DNA of 64,000 nucleotides, taken from the NCBI RefSeq assembly GCF_036237315.1, contig NZ_CP108356.1, forward strand, positions 744,001 through 808,000. Reading direction: 5' to 3'. The notes under the pieces were generated by a model, which was not told where the DNA came from, did not search any database, and saw only the letters and a list, made by a program, of their open reading frames with translations. A program made the translations under genes and the position numbers. This document shows positions 43,648 to 52,060 of this stretch, piece by piece. This DNA comes from Streptomyces sp. NBC_01351. Lineage in GTDB: Bacteria > Actinomycetota > Actinomycetes > Streptomycetales > Streptomycetaceae. Position 1 is the first letter of the stretch; each line of letters starts with the position of its first letter.

Positions 43648-45132
43648 GTGGCATCAACAGCATCCGGGGCATCGTGGACGTCCGGGACGTCCGACGCGCC
43701 CGGGGTAGGCGGCGCACCCGCGGTATCCGTCGGTTGCGCCGGCCTGACCGATATGGCCACCGCGCTCGCCGAAGGCACGGTGTCCTCACGCCGGTTGACG
43801 GAGGAATCGCTGCGCCGCATCGACGGGGCGCAGCCGACGCTCAACGCCTTCCGGGTCGTGCGCGCCGAGGCCGCCCTCGCCGAGGCGGACGCGGCGGACC
43901 GCCGGTTGGCGGCCGGTGAGCGGCTGCCGCTCTTGGGCGTGCCGCTCGCCGTCAAGGACGACATGGACGTGGCCGGGGAGTCGACCGCCTTCGGCTGCGC
44001 GGGCACGTTCGTCCCGAAGACCGCCGACAGCGAGGCGGTGCGCAGGCTCCGCGCCGCCGGTGCGGTGATCGTCGGCAAGACCCATACGGCGGAGCTGGGG
44101 CAATGGCCGTTCACCGAGAGCGAGGCCTTCGGCAACACCCGGAACCCGTGGAACCCGGACCACACGCCGGGCGGTTCCTCGGGCGGCTCGGCGGCCGCGG
44201 TGGCGGCGGGGCTGGTTCCGGCGGCCCTCGGGTCGGACGGAGCGGGCTCGGTACGGATACCCGCGGCCTGGACCCACCTGATCGGCGTGAAACCGCAGCG
44301 CGGACGCATCTCCACCTGGCCGGAGCCCGAGTCGTTCCACGGGCTCACGGTCAACGGCGTGCTCGCCCGCACCGTGGGCGACGCGGCCCTGCTGCTGGAC
44401 GCGGCGAGCGGGCCGCACCCCGATGACCTGCACCGGCCGGCCCGCATCTCCGCCGTCGAGGCGACCCGTCGCACACCCCGCCGACTGCGGATCGCCCTCT
44501 CCTTCGCGATGCCGTTCACCGCGACGGCCAAGTCCCTGGACCCGGAGGTCCGTTCGTCGGTCGAGCGGCTGGCCGGGCTGCTGGAGTCGCTGGGCCACGA
44601 GGTGGTGCCCGAGGACCCCCGCTACGGCCCGATCGGGCTCACCTTCGTACCCCGCGCGACCAGCGGCGTACGGGACTGGGTGTCCCGCGTCCCGGACCCC
44701 CGCCTGTTGGACCCCCGCACGCACGAGACCGCCCGTACGGGCCGCCTCCTGGGCGGCATGCCATTGCGGGTCTCCCGCCGGGCCGAGGCGGGGCTGCGGT
44801 GGCGGGTGGGAGAGGTGTTCGGCCGGTTCGACGTGGTCCTCACCCCGACGACGGCGACACCACCGCTCCGCATCGGCGCCCTGGCGGGACTCGGCTCACT
44901 GGCCACGGACCGCGCGATGATCGCGGCCTGCCCGTACGCCTGGACCTGGAACGTCCTCGGCTGGCCGGGGGTGAACGTGCCGGCGGGCTTCACCGCGTCC
45001 GGACTGCCCCTGGGAGCCCAACTCCTGGGACCCGCGGACTCGGAGCCACTGCTGCTGGGGCTGGCGGCGCAGCTGGAGGCGGAGGAGGGCTGGAGCGGGA
45101 TCTGGCCGGGCGCTTCGGCAGCGGGACCCTGA
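43648..45132 (+). CDS. Amidase of the amidase-signature family
   Basis: 494-residue amide hydrolase with the Ser-cisSer-Lys triad intact: Lys103 (AVKDDMD), cis-Ser177 in the glycine/serine-rich loop (GGSSGGSAAA) and nucleophile Ser201 (GSDGAGSVRIPAA). Acyl-group donors range from small amides to fatty amides, so substrate is open. A Ser/Ala-rich N-terminal stretch of about 30 residues precedes the domain. The GTG start lacks a strong Shine-Dalgarno sequence. Ends at a 14-bp hairpin (45138-45183). GatA is excluded by context, since gatB and gatC are absent. Confidence 0.9.
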   Translation: MASTASGASWTSGTSDAPGVGGAPAVSVGCAGLTDMATALAEGTVSSRRLTEESLRRIDGAQPTLNAFRVVRAEAALAEADAADRRLAAGERLPLLGVPLAVKDDMDVAGESTAFGCAGTFVPKTADSEAVRRLRAAGAVIVGKTHTAELGQWPFTESEAFGNTRNPWNPDHTPGGSSGGSAAAVAAGLVPAALGSDGAGSVRIPAAWTHLIGVKPQRGRISTWPEPESFHGLTVNGVLARTVGDAALLLDAASGPHPDDLHRPARISAVEATRRTPRRLRIALSFAMPFTATAKSLDPEVRSSVERLAGLLESLGHEVVPEDPRYGPIGLTFVPRATSGVRDWVSRVPDPRLLDPRTHETARTGRLLGGMPLRVSRRAEAGLRWRVGEVFGRFDVVLTPTTATPPLRIGALAGLGSLATDRAMIAACPYAWTWNVLGWPGVNVPAGFTASGLPLGAQLLGPADSEPLLLGLAAQLEAEEGWSGIWPGASAAGP

Positions 45133-45137
45133 CTTGG

Positions 45138-45183
45138 CGGTATCGGGGAGGCTGGGGGAAAGCCCAAGCCCTCCCCGATACCG
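45138..45183 (+). terminator. 14-bp hairpin after the amidase gene
   Basis: Arms CGGTATCGGGGAGG (45138-45151) and CCTCCCCGATACCG (45170-45183) pair perfectly around an 18-base loop, six bases after the stop codon. Confidence 0.7.
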
Positions 45184-45268
45184 GCCGGCTCCTTCCCCGC
45201 CACCTCACACCTCACGCCCCACCCCGCCCCCACCTCAACACACTGTTGAAATCTCACCCGGTGGGGTA

Positions 45269-45285
45269 AGTTCCCTTTGGGAACT
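45269..45285. promoter_or_regulatory. Inverted repeat before the O-methyltransferase gene
   Basis: AGTTCCC-TTT-GGGAACT, perfect 7-bp arms, 23-39 bases upstream of the ATG at 45308 in an unusually AT-rich patch. Candidate operator near the promoter. Confidence 0.4.
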
Positions 45286-45307
45286 AACACCGCACGAGGG
45301 GATCCCC

Positions 45308-45982
45308 ATGGCCGAGACCCAGCCTCAGCAGACCTGGACCGCCGTCGACGCGTACTTCGACGGACTGCTCGTCGAGGAGGACGCGGCCCTCACCGCCGCC
45401 GCCGTGGACAGCGAGGCCGCCGGGCTGCCGGCGCATCAGGTGGCTCCCAACCAGGGGAAGCTGCTGCACCTCCTGGCCCGGATCAGGGGGGCCCGTACGA
45501 TCCTGGAGATCGGCACCCTGGGCGGCTACAGCACCATCTGGCTCGCCCGGGCGCTGCCCGAGGGCGGGCGGTTGGTCACGTTGGAGGTCGACGAGCGGTG
45601 CGCCGACATCGCTGCCGCCAACGTCGCGCGCGCCGGGCTGGACCACGTGGTCGACATCCGGCGGGGCCCGGCCATCGATCTGCTGCCGCAGCTGACGGAC
45701 CTGGAGCCGTTCGACCTGGTCTTCATCGACGCCGACAAGCCGTCCAACCCGGAGTACCTGGCATGGGCCCTCAAGCTCACGCGCCCCGGCAGCATCATCA
45801 TCGGCGACAACGTCGTCCGCGACGGCGCCGTCGTCGACTCCGCCGGCGACGACCCCCGGGTCCAGGGCGTGCGCCGCTTCACCGAGCTCATCGCCGAGCA
45901 CCCCCGGCTGACCGCCACCGCCCTGCAGACGGTGGGCAGCAAGGGCTACGACGGCTTCGTGATGGCCCTGGTCACGGAGTGA
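45308..45982 (+). CDS. O-methyltransferase, caffeoyl-CoA methyltransferase-like
   Basis: 224-residue class I SAM methyltransferase of the CCoAMT/COMT group that methylates catechol-type hydroxyls with a divalent metal. Features: QVAPNQGKLLHLLARIRGAR, SAM motif I LEIGTLGGYSTIWLARALP (about 65-83), acidic LVTLEVDERCADIA and the metal-site motif LVFIDADKPSNPEYL (about 137-151) plus GDNVVRDG. ATG 45308 has a GAGGGG site upstream. Possibly controlled at the palindrome 45269-45285. Substrate unknown. Confidence 0.92.
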   Translation: MAETQPQQTWTAVDAYFDGLLVEEDAALTAAAVDSEAAGLPAHQVAPNQGKLLHLLARIRGARTILEIGTLGGYSTIWLARALPEGGRLVTLEVDERCADIAAANVARAGLDHVVDIRRGPAIDLLPQLTDLEPFDLVFIDADKPSNPEYLAWALKLTRPGSIIIGDNVVRDGAVVDSAGDDPRVQGVRRFTELIAEHPRLTATALQTVGSKGYDGFVMALVTE

Positions 45983-46019
45983 CCGCAGGCCGGTGGCGCT
46001 TCGGTGTTACCTTCGCCGC

Positions 46020-46424
46020 ATGTCCATGACCAAGGCCGAGATAGACGCGCTCACCGCCGAGTTCTTCGGCGCCTTCGACAACCGCGACGGCAAGGCCGCC
46101 GATGTGGCCCGGATCCGACGGCTCGTCATCCCGGGTGGCGTGATCGTCAAGACCGGGCCGGAGTTCACGGCGTACAGCGTCGACGAGTTCATCGAGCCCC
46201 GTGAACGGATCCTGGCCGGTGGCCGACTGACCGAGTTCTCGGAGTGGGAGACCTCCGAACGGACCGAGATCGCGGGCGACATCGCTTCGCGGTTCGGCGA
46301 GTATCGCAAGTCCGGGGTCTTGGACGGGCAGCCCTTCGAGGGAGGCGGGACCAAGACCATCCAGTTCGTCCGCACCCCGGAGGGCTGGAGGATCGCAGCC
46401 TTCTCCTGGTACGACCCGGCTTGA
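46020..46424 (+). CDS. NTF2-like / DUF4440-type small protein
   Basis: 134-residue SnoaL/NTF2-like alpha-beta barrel: TKAEIDALTAEFFGAFDNRD (helix 1), RLVIPGGVIVKTGPEFTAYS, TEIAGDIASRFGEYRKSGVL and the C-terminal strand GGWRIAAFSWYDPA-like text (EGWRIAAFSWYDPA). Such proteins serve as small enzymes, ligand binders or immunity-like proteins; nothing here decides. The gene starts 37 bases after the O-methyltransferase stop and ends 15 bases before the convergent SMI1/KNR4 gene. No Shine-Dalgarno sequence is apparent. Confidence 0.85.
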   Translation: MSMTKAEIDALTAEFFGAFDNRDGKAADVARIRRLVIPGGVIVKTGPEFTAYSVDEFIEPRERILAGGRLTEFSEWETSERTEIAGDIASRFGEYRKSGVLDGQPFEGGGTKTIQFVRTPEGWRIAAFSWYDPA

Positions 46425-46439
46425 GGCCCGACGGCACAC

Positions 46440-48347
46440 TCAGGACCGGTGCCACACGACTCTGCCGTAGGCGAACACCTCGCCCTCGCGTGGCGCGCGG
46501 GTCCAGGACCGGGTGGTGAAGGTGGAGAGCCTGCCTTGGGTCAGCGCGAAGCGGGGGAGCGAGAGCCCGAGTTCGGTGTGCAGGGCCTCCAGCGCACGCC
46601 GTTCGTTGTCCGGCTCGGTGTCCTCCGGGCGGAACAGCCGTGCGGGGTCGAGGGCCTCGGGTATCGCGCCGGAGCGCTGGATCTCCGCACCCCGCACGGT
46701 GAACGCGTAGAGCTCCGCGCCCCCTTCGGCCACCGACAGGTGGAAGGCGGTCGGGTGCTCACCCGGGGAGGAGCGCCTCGGGTCACGCCACACCACCACC
46801 GCGCGGCCGGAGGAGGCGCCGGAGGCTATCGGAGGCGGGGACGAGGACAGCGCGCTCAGGTGGGGGGCGTGACCGTCGAAGGCGAAGGCCCACCCTTCGG
46901 CGGTACGGCCGGCGGCCACCACGGCCCGGTCCTCCCAGAACTCCACACCCTCCCGCTCGTGGGGCTGGGTTGCCTGCCAGGAGGCCTTGTGCAGTTCCGT
47001 GGGCGCGCTCGGTTCGGCGCCTTCCTCGCCGATCAGGGCGGGCAGGCCGGCGGGGTCGATCCCCTCGACCCAGACGCAGCGGTATCCGTCGGGCAGCTGC
47101 CGGTTCGGCGCGGGCTCCGTCAGCCATACGAGTCCCGGCGGGTCGAGCTCGGGCACCGGCTCGGGAGCGGGTCCCCGCTCCCCGGCCCGCGGTGTCGCGA
47201 GGATCTCCCGCCCGCGCTCCGGAGTGACCAGCGGCCCCAGCACCGGGTCGGCGAGCAGCCCGATCGGGGCGATCAGCGAGGGCCCGGGAGCCTCCCACAG
47301 CGGGAGCGCGTCCCGCAGTACCCGCCACGCGGCGTCGGTCGACCCCCAGCCGGCCGACTCCCGGGCCTCGGCGACGGCCCGGCCCCACGCACCGGGAGGC
47401 GCGTAGCGATGGGTGCCGTCCCTCATCGTGCTCAGTACGGTCTCGGCGGTGTTCCGGGGGACCCCGCGGGCGGTCATCATCCCGAGCCAGTGGTCGTCCC
47501 CGCCCATCCGCCATTCTCCGCGTGCCGGCGCCATGGCCTGCACGGGCAGGATCTCGGGCAGGTAGCGCGGGTCGGCCGCCAGGTCCCCGTAATCCCGGGA
47601 ACTGCTCGGGCCCGACAGGTGCCGGAGCTGGTACAGCAGGACGGCGCTCCGCGGCCGTCCGAAGGACGCCGCCTCCTCGAGCAGGGCCACGGCCTCCTCG
47701 TACCGTCCGCGCAGGGCCAGCAGGCGGGCCTGCTCCACGTGGGCGTCCTGGGCGCGCGTGGTCGCGTTCACGAAGTCGGGTCTCTCCACCCGGTCGGCGT
47801 GGAAGCCGCGGTACTTGGCCTCCATGTACGCGCGGAACGACGGGTAACGGCGGGGCAGCTCACCGCTCCAGCCCTTGTAGAGGTAGAGCGCCCACTCGCC
47901 GTCCTGGTCGCTGTCGCCCGGGTCGAGCAGGGCGTGCGACATGTCGGAGTCCGTCTCCAGCCGTAGCGCCCGTCGCCACATCCCGGCCAGCAGGACGTCC
48001 TCCTCGCGCGAGGCGTCGTCCAGGCTCTCCTCGTACAGCGGGGTCATGTCGTACGGATCCCGGAACCAGTCGATGTCCGCGGCGCCGCCGAGCTGATAGA
48101 CCCCGGCCGTCTCGTCCACGTACCACCCGTCGCTCACGGCCAGGAACTCCCGGTACGAGGGCGGAAGCCGCCGCCCCAGCCGCTCCTCGGCCGCGGCTAT
48201 CGCCGCCTCTCCCGCTCCGGGCCTGGCCGGGCGGACGAGGGTCTCCCCGCCGTCCTCTTCCTCGTCGTCGTCCTCGTCCGCGCGCGGAACCCACTCTTCC
48301 TGCCACCGCCCCAGGAATTCGTGCCAGTTGAAAGACTCGCTGCTCAT
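46440..48347 (-). CDS. Large SMI1/KNR4 (SUKH) domain protein
   Basis: 635-residue cytoplasmic protein. Residues about 40-165 form a SMI1/KNR4 domain (AAIAAAEERLGRRLPPSYRE, FLAVSDGWYVDETAGVYQLG, and a later WALYLYKGWSGELPRRYPSF). SUKH domains are widely used as immunity proteins against polymorphic toxins and as regulators in fungi. After a TPR-like helical patch (VEQARLLALRGRYEEAVALL) the C-terminal 400 residues are long, Pro/Gly-rich and unrecognised. ATG at 48347; no toxin gene is adjacent, so immunity is only one option. A stretch of acidic residues (about 25-33, DEDDDEEED) follows the start region. Confidence 0.85.
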   Translation of the reverse strand: MSSESFNWHEFLGRWQEEWVPRADEDDDEEEDGGETLVRPARPGAGEAAIAAAEERLGRRLPPSYREFLAVSDGWYVDETAGVYQLGGAADIDWFRDPYDMTPLYEESLDDASREEDVLLAGMWRRALRLETDSDMSHALLDPGDSDQDGEWALYLYKGWSGELPRRYPSFRAYMEAKYRGFHADRVERPDFVNATTRAQDAHVEQARLLALRGRYEEAVALLEEAASFGRPRSAVLLYQLRHLSGPSSSRDYGDLAADPRYLPEILPVQAMAPARGEWRMGGDDHWLGMMTARGVPRNTAETVLSTMRDGTHRYAPPGAWGRAVAEARESAGWGSTDAAWRVLRDALPLWEAPGPSLIAPIGLLADPVLGPLVTPERGREILATPRAGERGPAPEPVPELDPPGLVWLTEPAPNRQLPDGYRCVWVEGIDPAGLPALIGEEGAEPSAPTELHKASWQATQPHEREGVEFWEDRAVVAAGRTAEGWAFAFDGHAPHLSALSSSPPPIASGASSGRAVVVWRDPRRSSPGEHPTAFHLSVAEGGAELYAFTVRGAEIQRSGAIPEALDPARLFRPEDTEPDNERRALEALHTELGLSLPRFALTQGRLSTFTTRSWTRAPREGEVFAYGRVVWHRS

Positions 48348-48436
48348 GATCGGATGGTGTCATCCGGCACTGACAACGGTGCCGACTCCTGAAGCGGGCG
48401 CTGGAGCGCCTCGCCCGGTGTCGTGCGCGGTGCGTC

Positions 48437-48442
48437 GATAAT
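48437..48442 (+). promoter_or_regulatory. -10 hexamer for the leaderless luxR-type gene
   Basis: GATAAT ends six bases before the GTG at 48449. No good -35 was found at 16-18 bases upstream. Confidence 0.4.
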
Positions 48443-48448
48443 CGCCTC

Positions 48449-50089
48449 GTGGACACGAGTACCGATCTTGCCCGGGGCCGTGCGTGTTATGCCGCCGAGG
48501 CCTGGTCCGAGTCTTTCGAGTGCCTGCGTGCCGCAGACGCGGCCACGCCGGTGGGCCCCGGCGACCTGGAACTGCTCGCCAGGTCCGCCTACATGCTCGG
48601 GCTCGACGAGGCGTACGTCGCCGCGCTCGAGCGCGCGCACGCGATGTGGCTCGATGTTGGCGACGTACCCCGGGCCGTCCGCTGCGCGTTCTGGGTCGGC
48701 CACAGCATGCTCTTCCGGGGCCACGGCGCCCGGGCGAGCGGCTGGTTCTCCCTCGGTGAGCGGCTCCTCAAGGCCGACGGGCGGGACTGCGTCGAACGCG
48801 GGTACCTGCTCATCCCCGTATGGCTGCGCCAGATGGGCGGCGGCGACTGGCAGGCCGGCCACGCCTTGGCGACAGAGGCCGCCGAGCTCGGCGAGCGGTT
48901 CGACGACGCGGATCTGGTGTGGCTGGCACGCAACGAGCAGGGCCGGGCCTTGGTGCACCTGGGCCGTGTGCGCGAGGGCATGCGGCTGGTGGACGAGGTG
49001 CTCGTGATCGTCGAGGCCGGCGCTCTTTCGCCGATCGTCAGCGGCATCGTCTACTGCAACACCATCAGCTTCTGCCGCGATCTGTACGACCTTCCTCATG
49101 AACGGGAGTGGACGGACGCCTTGACCCGGTGGTGCGAACGGCAGCCGCAGATGGTCGCGCACTACGGTCTGTGCCTGGCGCACCGGGCCGAGGTGCTGCA
49201 GTACGGCGGCGCCTGGCCCGCCGCACTCGCCGAGGCCCGCCGCGCCTCCGAGCGCTTCACCCAGGGCGTGCTGAACCAGATCGCCCGGGGCGAGGCGTTC
49301 TACCGGCAGGGCGAGATCCACCGCCTGCTGGGCCGGCCGGCCGAGGCCGAGGACGCCTACCGGGAGGCCAACCGCTGCGGGTTCGAGCCGCAGCCCGGCT
49401 TCGCCCTGCTGCGGCTGGCGCAGGGCAACGACGAGGCCGCGGCGGCGACCATCCGTCGTGCCGTGTCCGAGCACACGCGCGAGCTGGAGCGGGCGGCCCT
49501 CCTTGCGGCGTACATCGAGATCACTCTGGCCGTAGGCGACGTCGACGCCGCGGCCGCGGCCGCCGATCAGCTCTCGGCCATCGCGGAGCACCAGGACAGC
49601 GACGTGCTGCGCGCCGCGGCGGCGTACGGTCTTGCCTCCGTCGCGCTGGCCGAGGGCGACGCCGGCGCCGGTCTCACCGCCGGGCGGCGGGCCTGGCGCA
49701 CCTGGCAGGAACTCGAAGCGCCGTACGAAGCCGCCCGCGCGCGCGTCCTCGTGGCACGCGCCTGCCGGTCGCTCGGCGACGACGACACGGCCGCTCTGGA
49801 GTTCCAGGCGGCCCGGGCGGTGTTCGCGGAGCTCGAGGCCGTCCCCGCCCTCGCTCACCTCGATTCCCTCGCCGGTGGTGGGCCGGCCTTGGACACGTAC
49901 GGCCTGTCGGCGCGCGAGCTGGAGGTGCTCCGCCAAGTGGTCGGCGGCGCGAGCAACCGGGAGATCGCCGCTGTCCTGGTGATCAGCGAGCACACCGTTG
50001 CCCGGCACCTGCAGAACATCTTCGGCAAGTTGGGCGTCTCCTCGCGGACGGCGGCGAGCACCTTCGCGCTGGAGCACGGGCTCGTCTGA
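48449..50089 (+). CDS. LuxR-family regulator with TPR sensor
   Basis: 546-residue transcription factor without a P-loop. Residues about 20-450 are TPR-like helical repeats ([20 protein letters not shown], ..[20 protein letters not shown]), and the C-terminal LuxR HTH spans about 475-535 ([40 protein letters not shown]). The GTG at 48449 is probably leaderless, following GATAAT. A 20-bp palindrome begins four bases after the stop codon and precedes the small gene at 50215, pointing to that gene as the target (inference). Confidence 0.9.
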   Translation: MDTSTDLARGRACYAAEAWSESFECLRAADAATPVGPGDLELLARSAYMLGLDEAYVAALERAHAMWLDVGDVPRAVRCAFWVGHSMLFRGHGARASGWFSLGERLLKADGRDCVERGYLLIPVWLRQMGGGDWQAGHALATEAAELGERFDDADLVWLARNEQGRALVHLGRVREGMRLVDEVLVIVEAGALSPIVSGIVYCNTISFCRDLYDLPHEREWTDALTRWCERQPQMVAHYGLCLAHRAEVLQYGGAWPAALAEARRASERFTQGVLNQIARGEAFYRQGEIHRLLGRPAEAEDAYREANRCGFEPQPGFALLRLAQGNDEAAAATIRRAVSEHTRELERAALLAAYIEITLAVGDVDAAAAAADQLSAIAEHQDSDVLRAAAAYGLASVALAEGDAGAGLTAGRRAWRTWQELEAPYEAARARVLVARACRSLGDDDTAALEFQAARAVFAELEAVPALAHLDSLAGGGPALDTYGLSARELEVLRQVVGGASNREIAAVLVISEHTVARHLQNIFGKLGVSSRTAASTFALEHGLV

Positions 50090-50093
50090 GCGG

Positions 50094-50113
50094 CATGGTC
50101 AGGAATGACCATG
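50094..50113. promoter_or_regulatory. 20-bp palindrome between the luxR-type gene and its neighbour
   Basis: CATGGTCA-GGAA-TGACCATG, perfect 8-bp arms. It is 102-121 bases upstream of the small gene at 50215 and just downstream of the regulator, compatible with a LuxR binding site. Confidence 0.5.
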
Positions 50114-50214
50114 GCGGTCCACCACGGTTGGTGAATACGCGCGATGCGGGGCTCGCCCCCGCAGGCCTAGCGTCGAACCGTCCGAACGACACGGAACCGA
50201 GCGAGGAGGACACC

Positions 50215-50514
50215 ATGTACGTCGTGGCCCAGCACAAGATCTTGGACCCGGAGACCGCGTTTCCCCGCGGTCAGGCCCTGATGGACGGCATCGGGGCGCC
50301 CGACGGCACCCGGGTGCTGCAGTTCTACCCGCACGTCGACGGTTCCGTCGTGACCTGCCTGTGGGAGACGAGGTCCGCCGAGGACGTACAGCGCTTCGTC
50401 GACGGCACGCTCGGGGATTCGGCCGTCAACGTCTGCTACGAGGTCGACTCGGAGAAGGCGTTCGCCGACCGTCCGCTCGGCCTGAAGCCGTCGCCGGCGC
50501 CCGCCACCTACTGA
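50215..50514 (+). CDS. Small conserved-looking barrel protein (99 aa), function unknown
   Basis: 99-residue soluble protein beginning YVVAQHKILDPETAFPRGQA and ending PLGLKPSPAP. It has the strand-helix-strand order (RVLQFYPHVDGSVVTCLWET, SAEDVQRFVDGTL) of dimeric alpha-beta-barrel proteins such as DUF4242-type proteins. GAGGAGGA lies five bases before the ATG. Downstream of the TPR-LuxR regulator and of a 20-bp palindrome, so it may be its target. Confidence 0.8.
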   Translation: MYVVAQHKILDPETAFPRGQALMDGIGAPDGTRVLQFYPHVDGSVVTCLWETRSAEDVQRFVDGTLGDSAVNVCYEVDSEKAFADRPLGLKPSPAPATY

Positions 50515-50535
50515 CCGCTGCCGGGAGCCGGAGCC

Positions 50536-51375
50536 CTACGCCGGGCGGGCCAGCCGGTCGAGGCGGTCGCGGTGGACGGCGGTCAGGCGGAGGCGTTCGG
50601 CGGCGAGGTTCTCCTCCAGGTGGCCGATCCGGGCGGTGCCCGGGATCGGGAGGATGACCGGCGAGCGGCCGAGGAGCCAGGCGAGCGCGACCTGGGTGGG
50701 GGTGGCGTCGAGCTCGGCCGCCAGGTCGGCGATCTCGGCCCTCGCTCCCGAATCCCCCCAGGCGACGGTGCGCCACGGCAGGAATGCGATGCCTGCCGCC
50801 TCACAGGCCGCGAGCACGGGTTCGTGCTCGCGGTCCAGCACGTTGTAGCGGTTCTGGACACTCGCGATGTCGACGATCTGCCGCGCCCGGTCGAGTTCGT
50901 CGACGGTGACCTCGGACAGGCCGATCCGGCCGATCTTGCCCTCGGCCCGGAGGTCCCGCAGTGCGCCGAGCTGGTCGGCGAGGGGCGTCTGCGGGTCGAG
51001 GCGGTGCAGCTGTAGCAGCTCGATCCGCTCGACGCGCAGTCGGCGCAGTGCCTGCTCGACCTGCTCGCGCAGAACCGCCGGCCGCCCGTCGAGCTTCCAC
51101 TCGCCGGCGGGGCCCGATCGGGCAACGCCGACTTTGGTGGTGACCAGCAATCCGTCCGGGTACGGATGGAGGGCCTCCGCCAGGAGCTCCTCGTTGGCTC
51201 CCCAGCCGTACATGTGGGCGGTGTCGATCAGCGTGACGCCCAGCTCGACGGCTCGCCGGGCCACCTCGAGCGACGACTCCCGAGCCGTGCCCGGCTCCGT
51301 CGGCAAGTGCATGGCGCCGAACCCGAGCCGTCGTACTGTCAGGTCCCCGCCGATGCGAAATTCGGTCGATGTCAT
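50536..51375 (-). CDS. Aldo/keto reductase
   Basis: 279-residue NADPH-dependent reductase with the AKR (beta/alpha)8 barrel. Catalytic tetrad Asp51 (LIDTAHMYG), Tyr56, Lys81 (VTTKVGVA) and His124 (LLQLHRLD) is complete; the NADPH-binding C-terminal motif VILPIPGTARIGHLEENL is present. ATG at 51375. Transcribed divergently from the PemK-type gene. Substrate undetermined; sequence resembles the YajO/general-stress-type AKRs. Confidence 0.93.
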   Translation of the reverse strand: MTSTEFRIGGDLTVRRLGFGAMHLPTEPGTARESSLEVARRAVELGVTLIDTAHMYGWGANEELLAEALHPYPDGLLVTTKVGVARSGPAGEWKLDGRPAVLREQVEQALRRLRVERIELLQLHRLDPQTPLADQLGALRDLRAEGKIGRIGLSEVTVDELDRARQIVDIASVQNRYNVLDREHEPVLAACEAAGIAFLPWRTVAWGDSGARAEIADLAAELDATPTQVALAWLLGRSPVILPIPGTARIGHLEENLAAERLRLTAVHRDRLDRLARPA

Positions 51376-51499
51376 GTGCTGTCTTCTCCCCCTGGTTCAA
51401 GGAGCAACGTTAACAGTGCAGTTGGCCGGGCATCGGGAGTGAAGAGGACGGGGCCGTGCTGCCGTTCGAGGCCTGGACGAATTCGCTGACGCAGCAGCG

Positions 51500-51528
51500 C
51501 GACATGGTGCCGCAAAGCCCAGTAATCT
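51500..51528 (+). promoter_or_regulatory. Promoter of the PemK/MazF-like gene
   Basis: -10 TAATCT (51523-51528) seven bases before the ATG at 51536, with a weak GCGACA/CGACAT -35 about 17-18 bases upstream. Implies a leaderless mRNA. Confidence 0.5.
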
Positions 51529-51535
51529 CCGGCAA

Positions 51536-52000
51536 ATGACGGCACTTTCGCATCACAGCAACGGATACACGGACCAGCCCGGCCGTGACGGGGACACCGC
51601 CACCGTCGAGGCCGATCCGCGCGCCATCGGGCCGGTGCGGACCGAGTACGCGCCCGACCACGACGGGGATCCCGATCCCGGCGAGATCGTGTGGACCTGG
51701 GTCCCGTACGAGGAGAACGACGGGCGGGGCAAGGACCGGCCCGTGCTGGTCGTGGCCCGCGAGGCGGGCGGGCGGACCCTGCTGGCCGTGCAGCTGTCCA
51801 GCAAGCGGCACGACCGCGACCGCGAGTGGGTCCCGATCGGGACGGGGCCGTGGGACAGCGCGGGGCGGGAGTCCTGGGTGGACGTCGACAGGGTGCTCCG
51901 GGTGCGCGAGTCGGGGATGCGGCGCGAGGCCTGCGCGCTGGACCGGGGGCGCTTCCAGCTGGTCGTGGACCGGCTGCGCGAGCGCTACGGCTGGCAGTAG
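51536..52000 (+). CDS. PemK/MazF-family protein (putative mRNA interferase), no antitoxin adjacent
   Basis: 154-residue protein with the MazF/PemK SH3-like barrel: GEIVWTWVPYEENDGRGKDR, PVLVVAREAGGRTLLAVQLS, VPIGTGPWDSAGRESWVDVD, and a final RFQLVVDRLRERYGW helix. The R in GRGKDRPVLVV is the conserved catalytic-site region. Length exceeds classical MazF (about 110) owing to an N-terminal 45-residue acidic extension. No antitoxin-sized partner is on either side; the neighbours are an aldo/keto reductase and a PARG. Leaderless start. Many Streptomyces carry such solitary PemK homologues, and it may be non-toxic. Confidence 0.8.
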   Translation: MTALSHHSNGYTDQPGRDGDTATVEADPRAIGPVRTEYAPDHDGDPDPGEIVWTWVPYEENDGRGKDRPVLVVAREAGGRTLLAVQLSSKRHDRDREWVPIGTGPWDSAGRESWVDVDRVLRVRESGMRREACALDRGRFQLVVDRLRERYGWQ

Positions 52001-52060
52001 CCGGTACCGGGTGGCCGGCGGGTGAGGGGGACGGGGCCGAGCCCTGCCGGGCGGCGGGGC

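Noticed and set aside
43648..45132. GatA subunit of tRNA amidotransferase
   Set aside because: Amidase-signature residues match, but no gatB or gatC is linked, so a stand-alone amidase is more likely.
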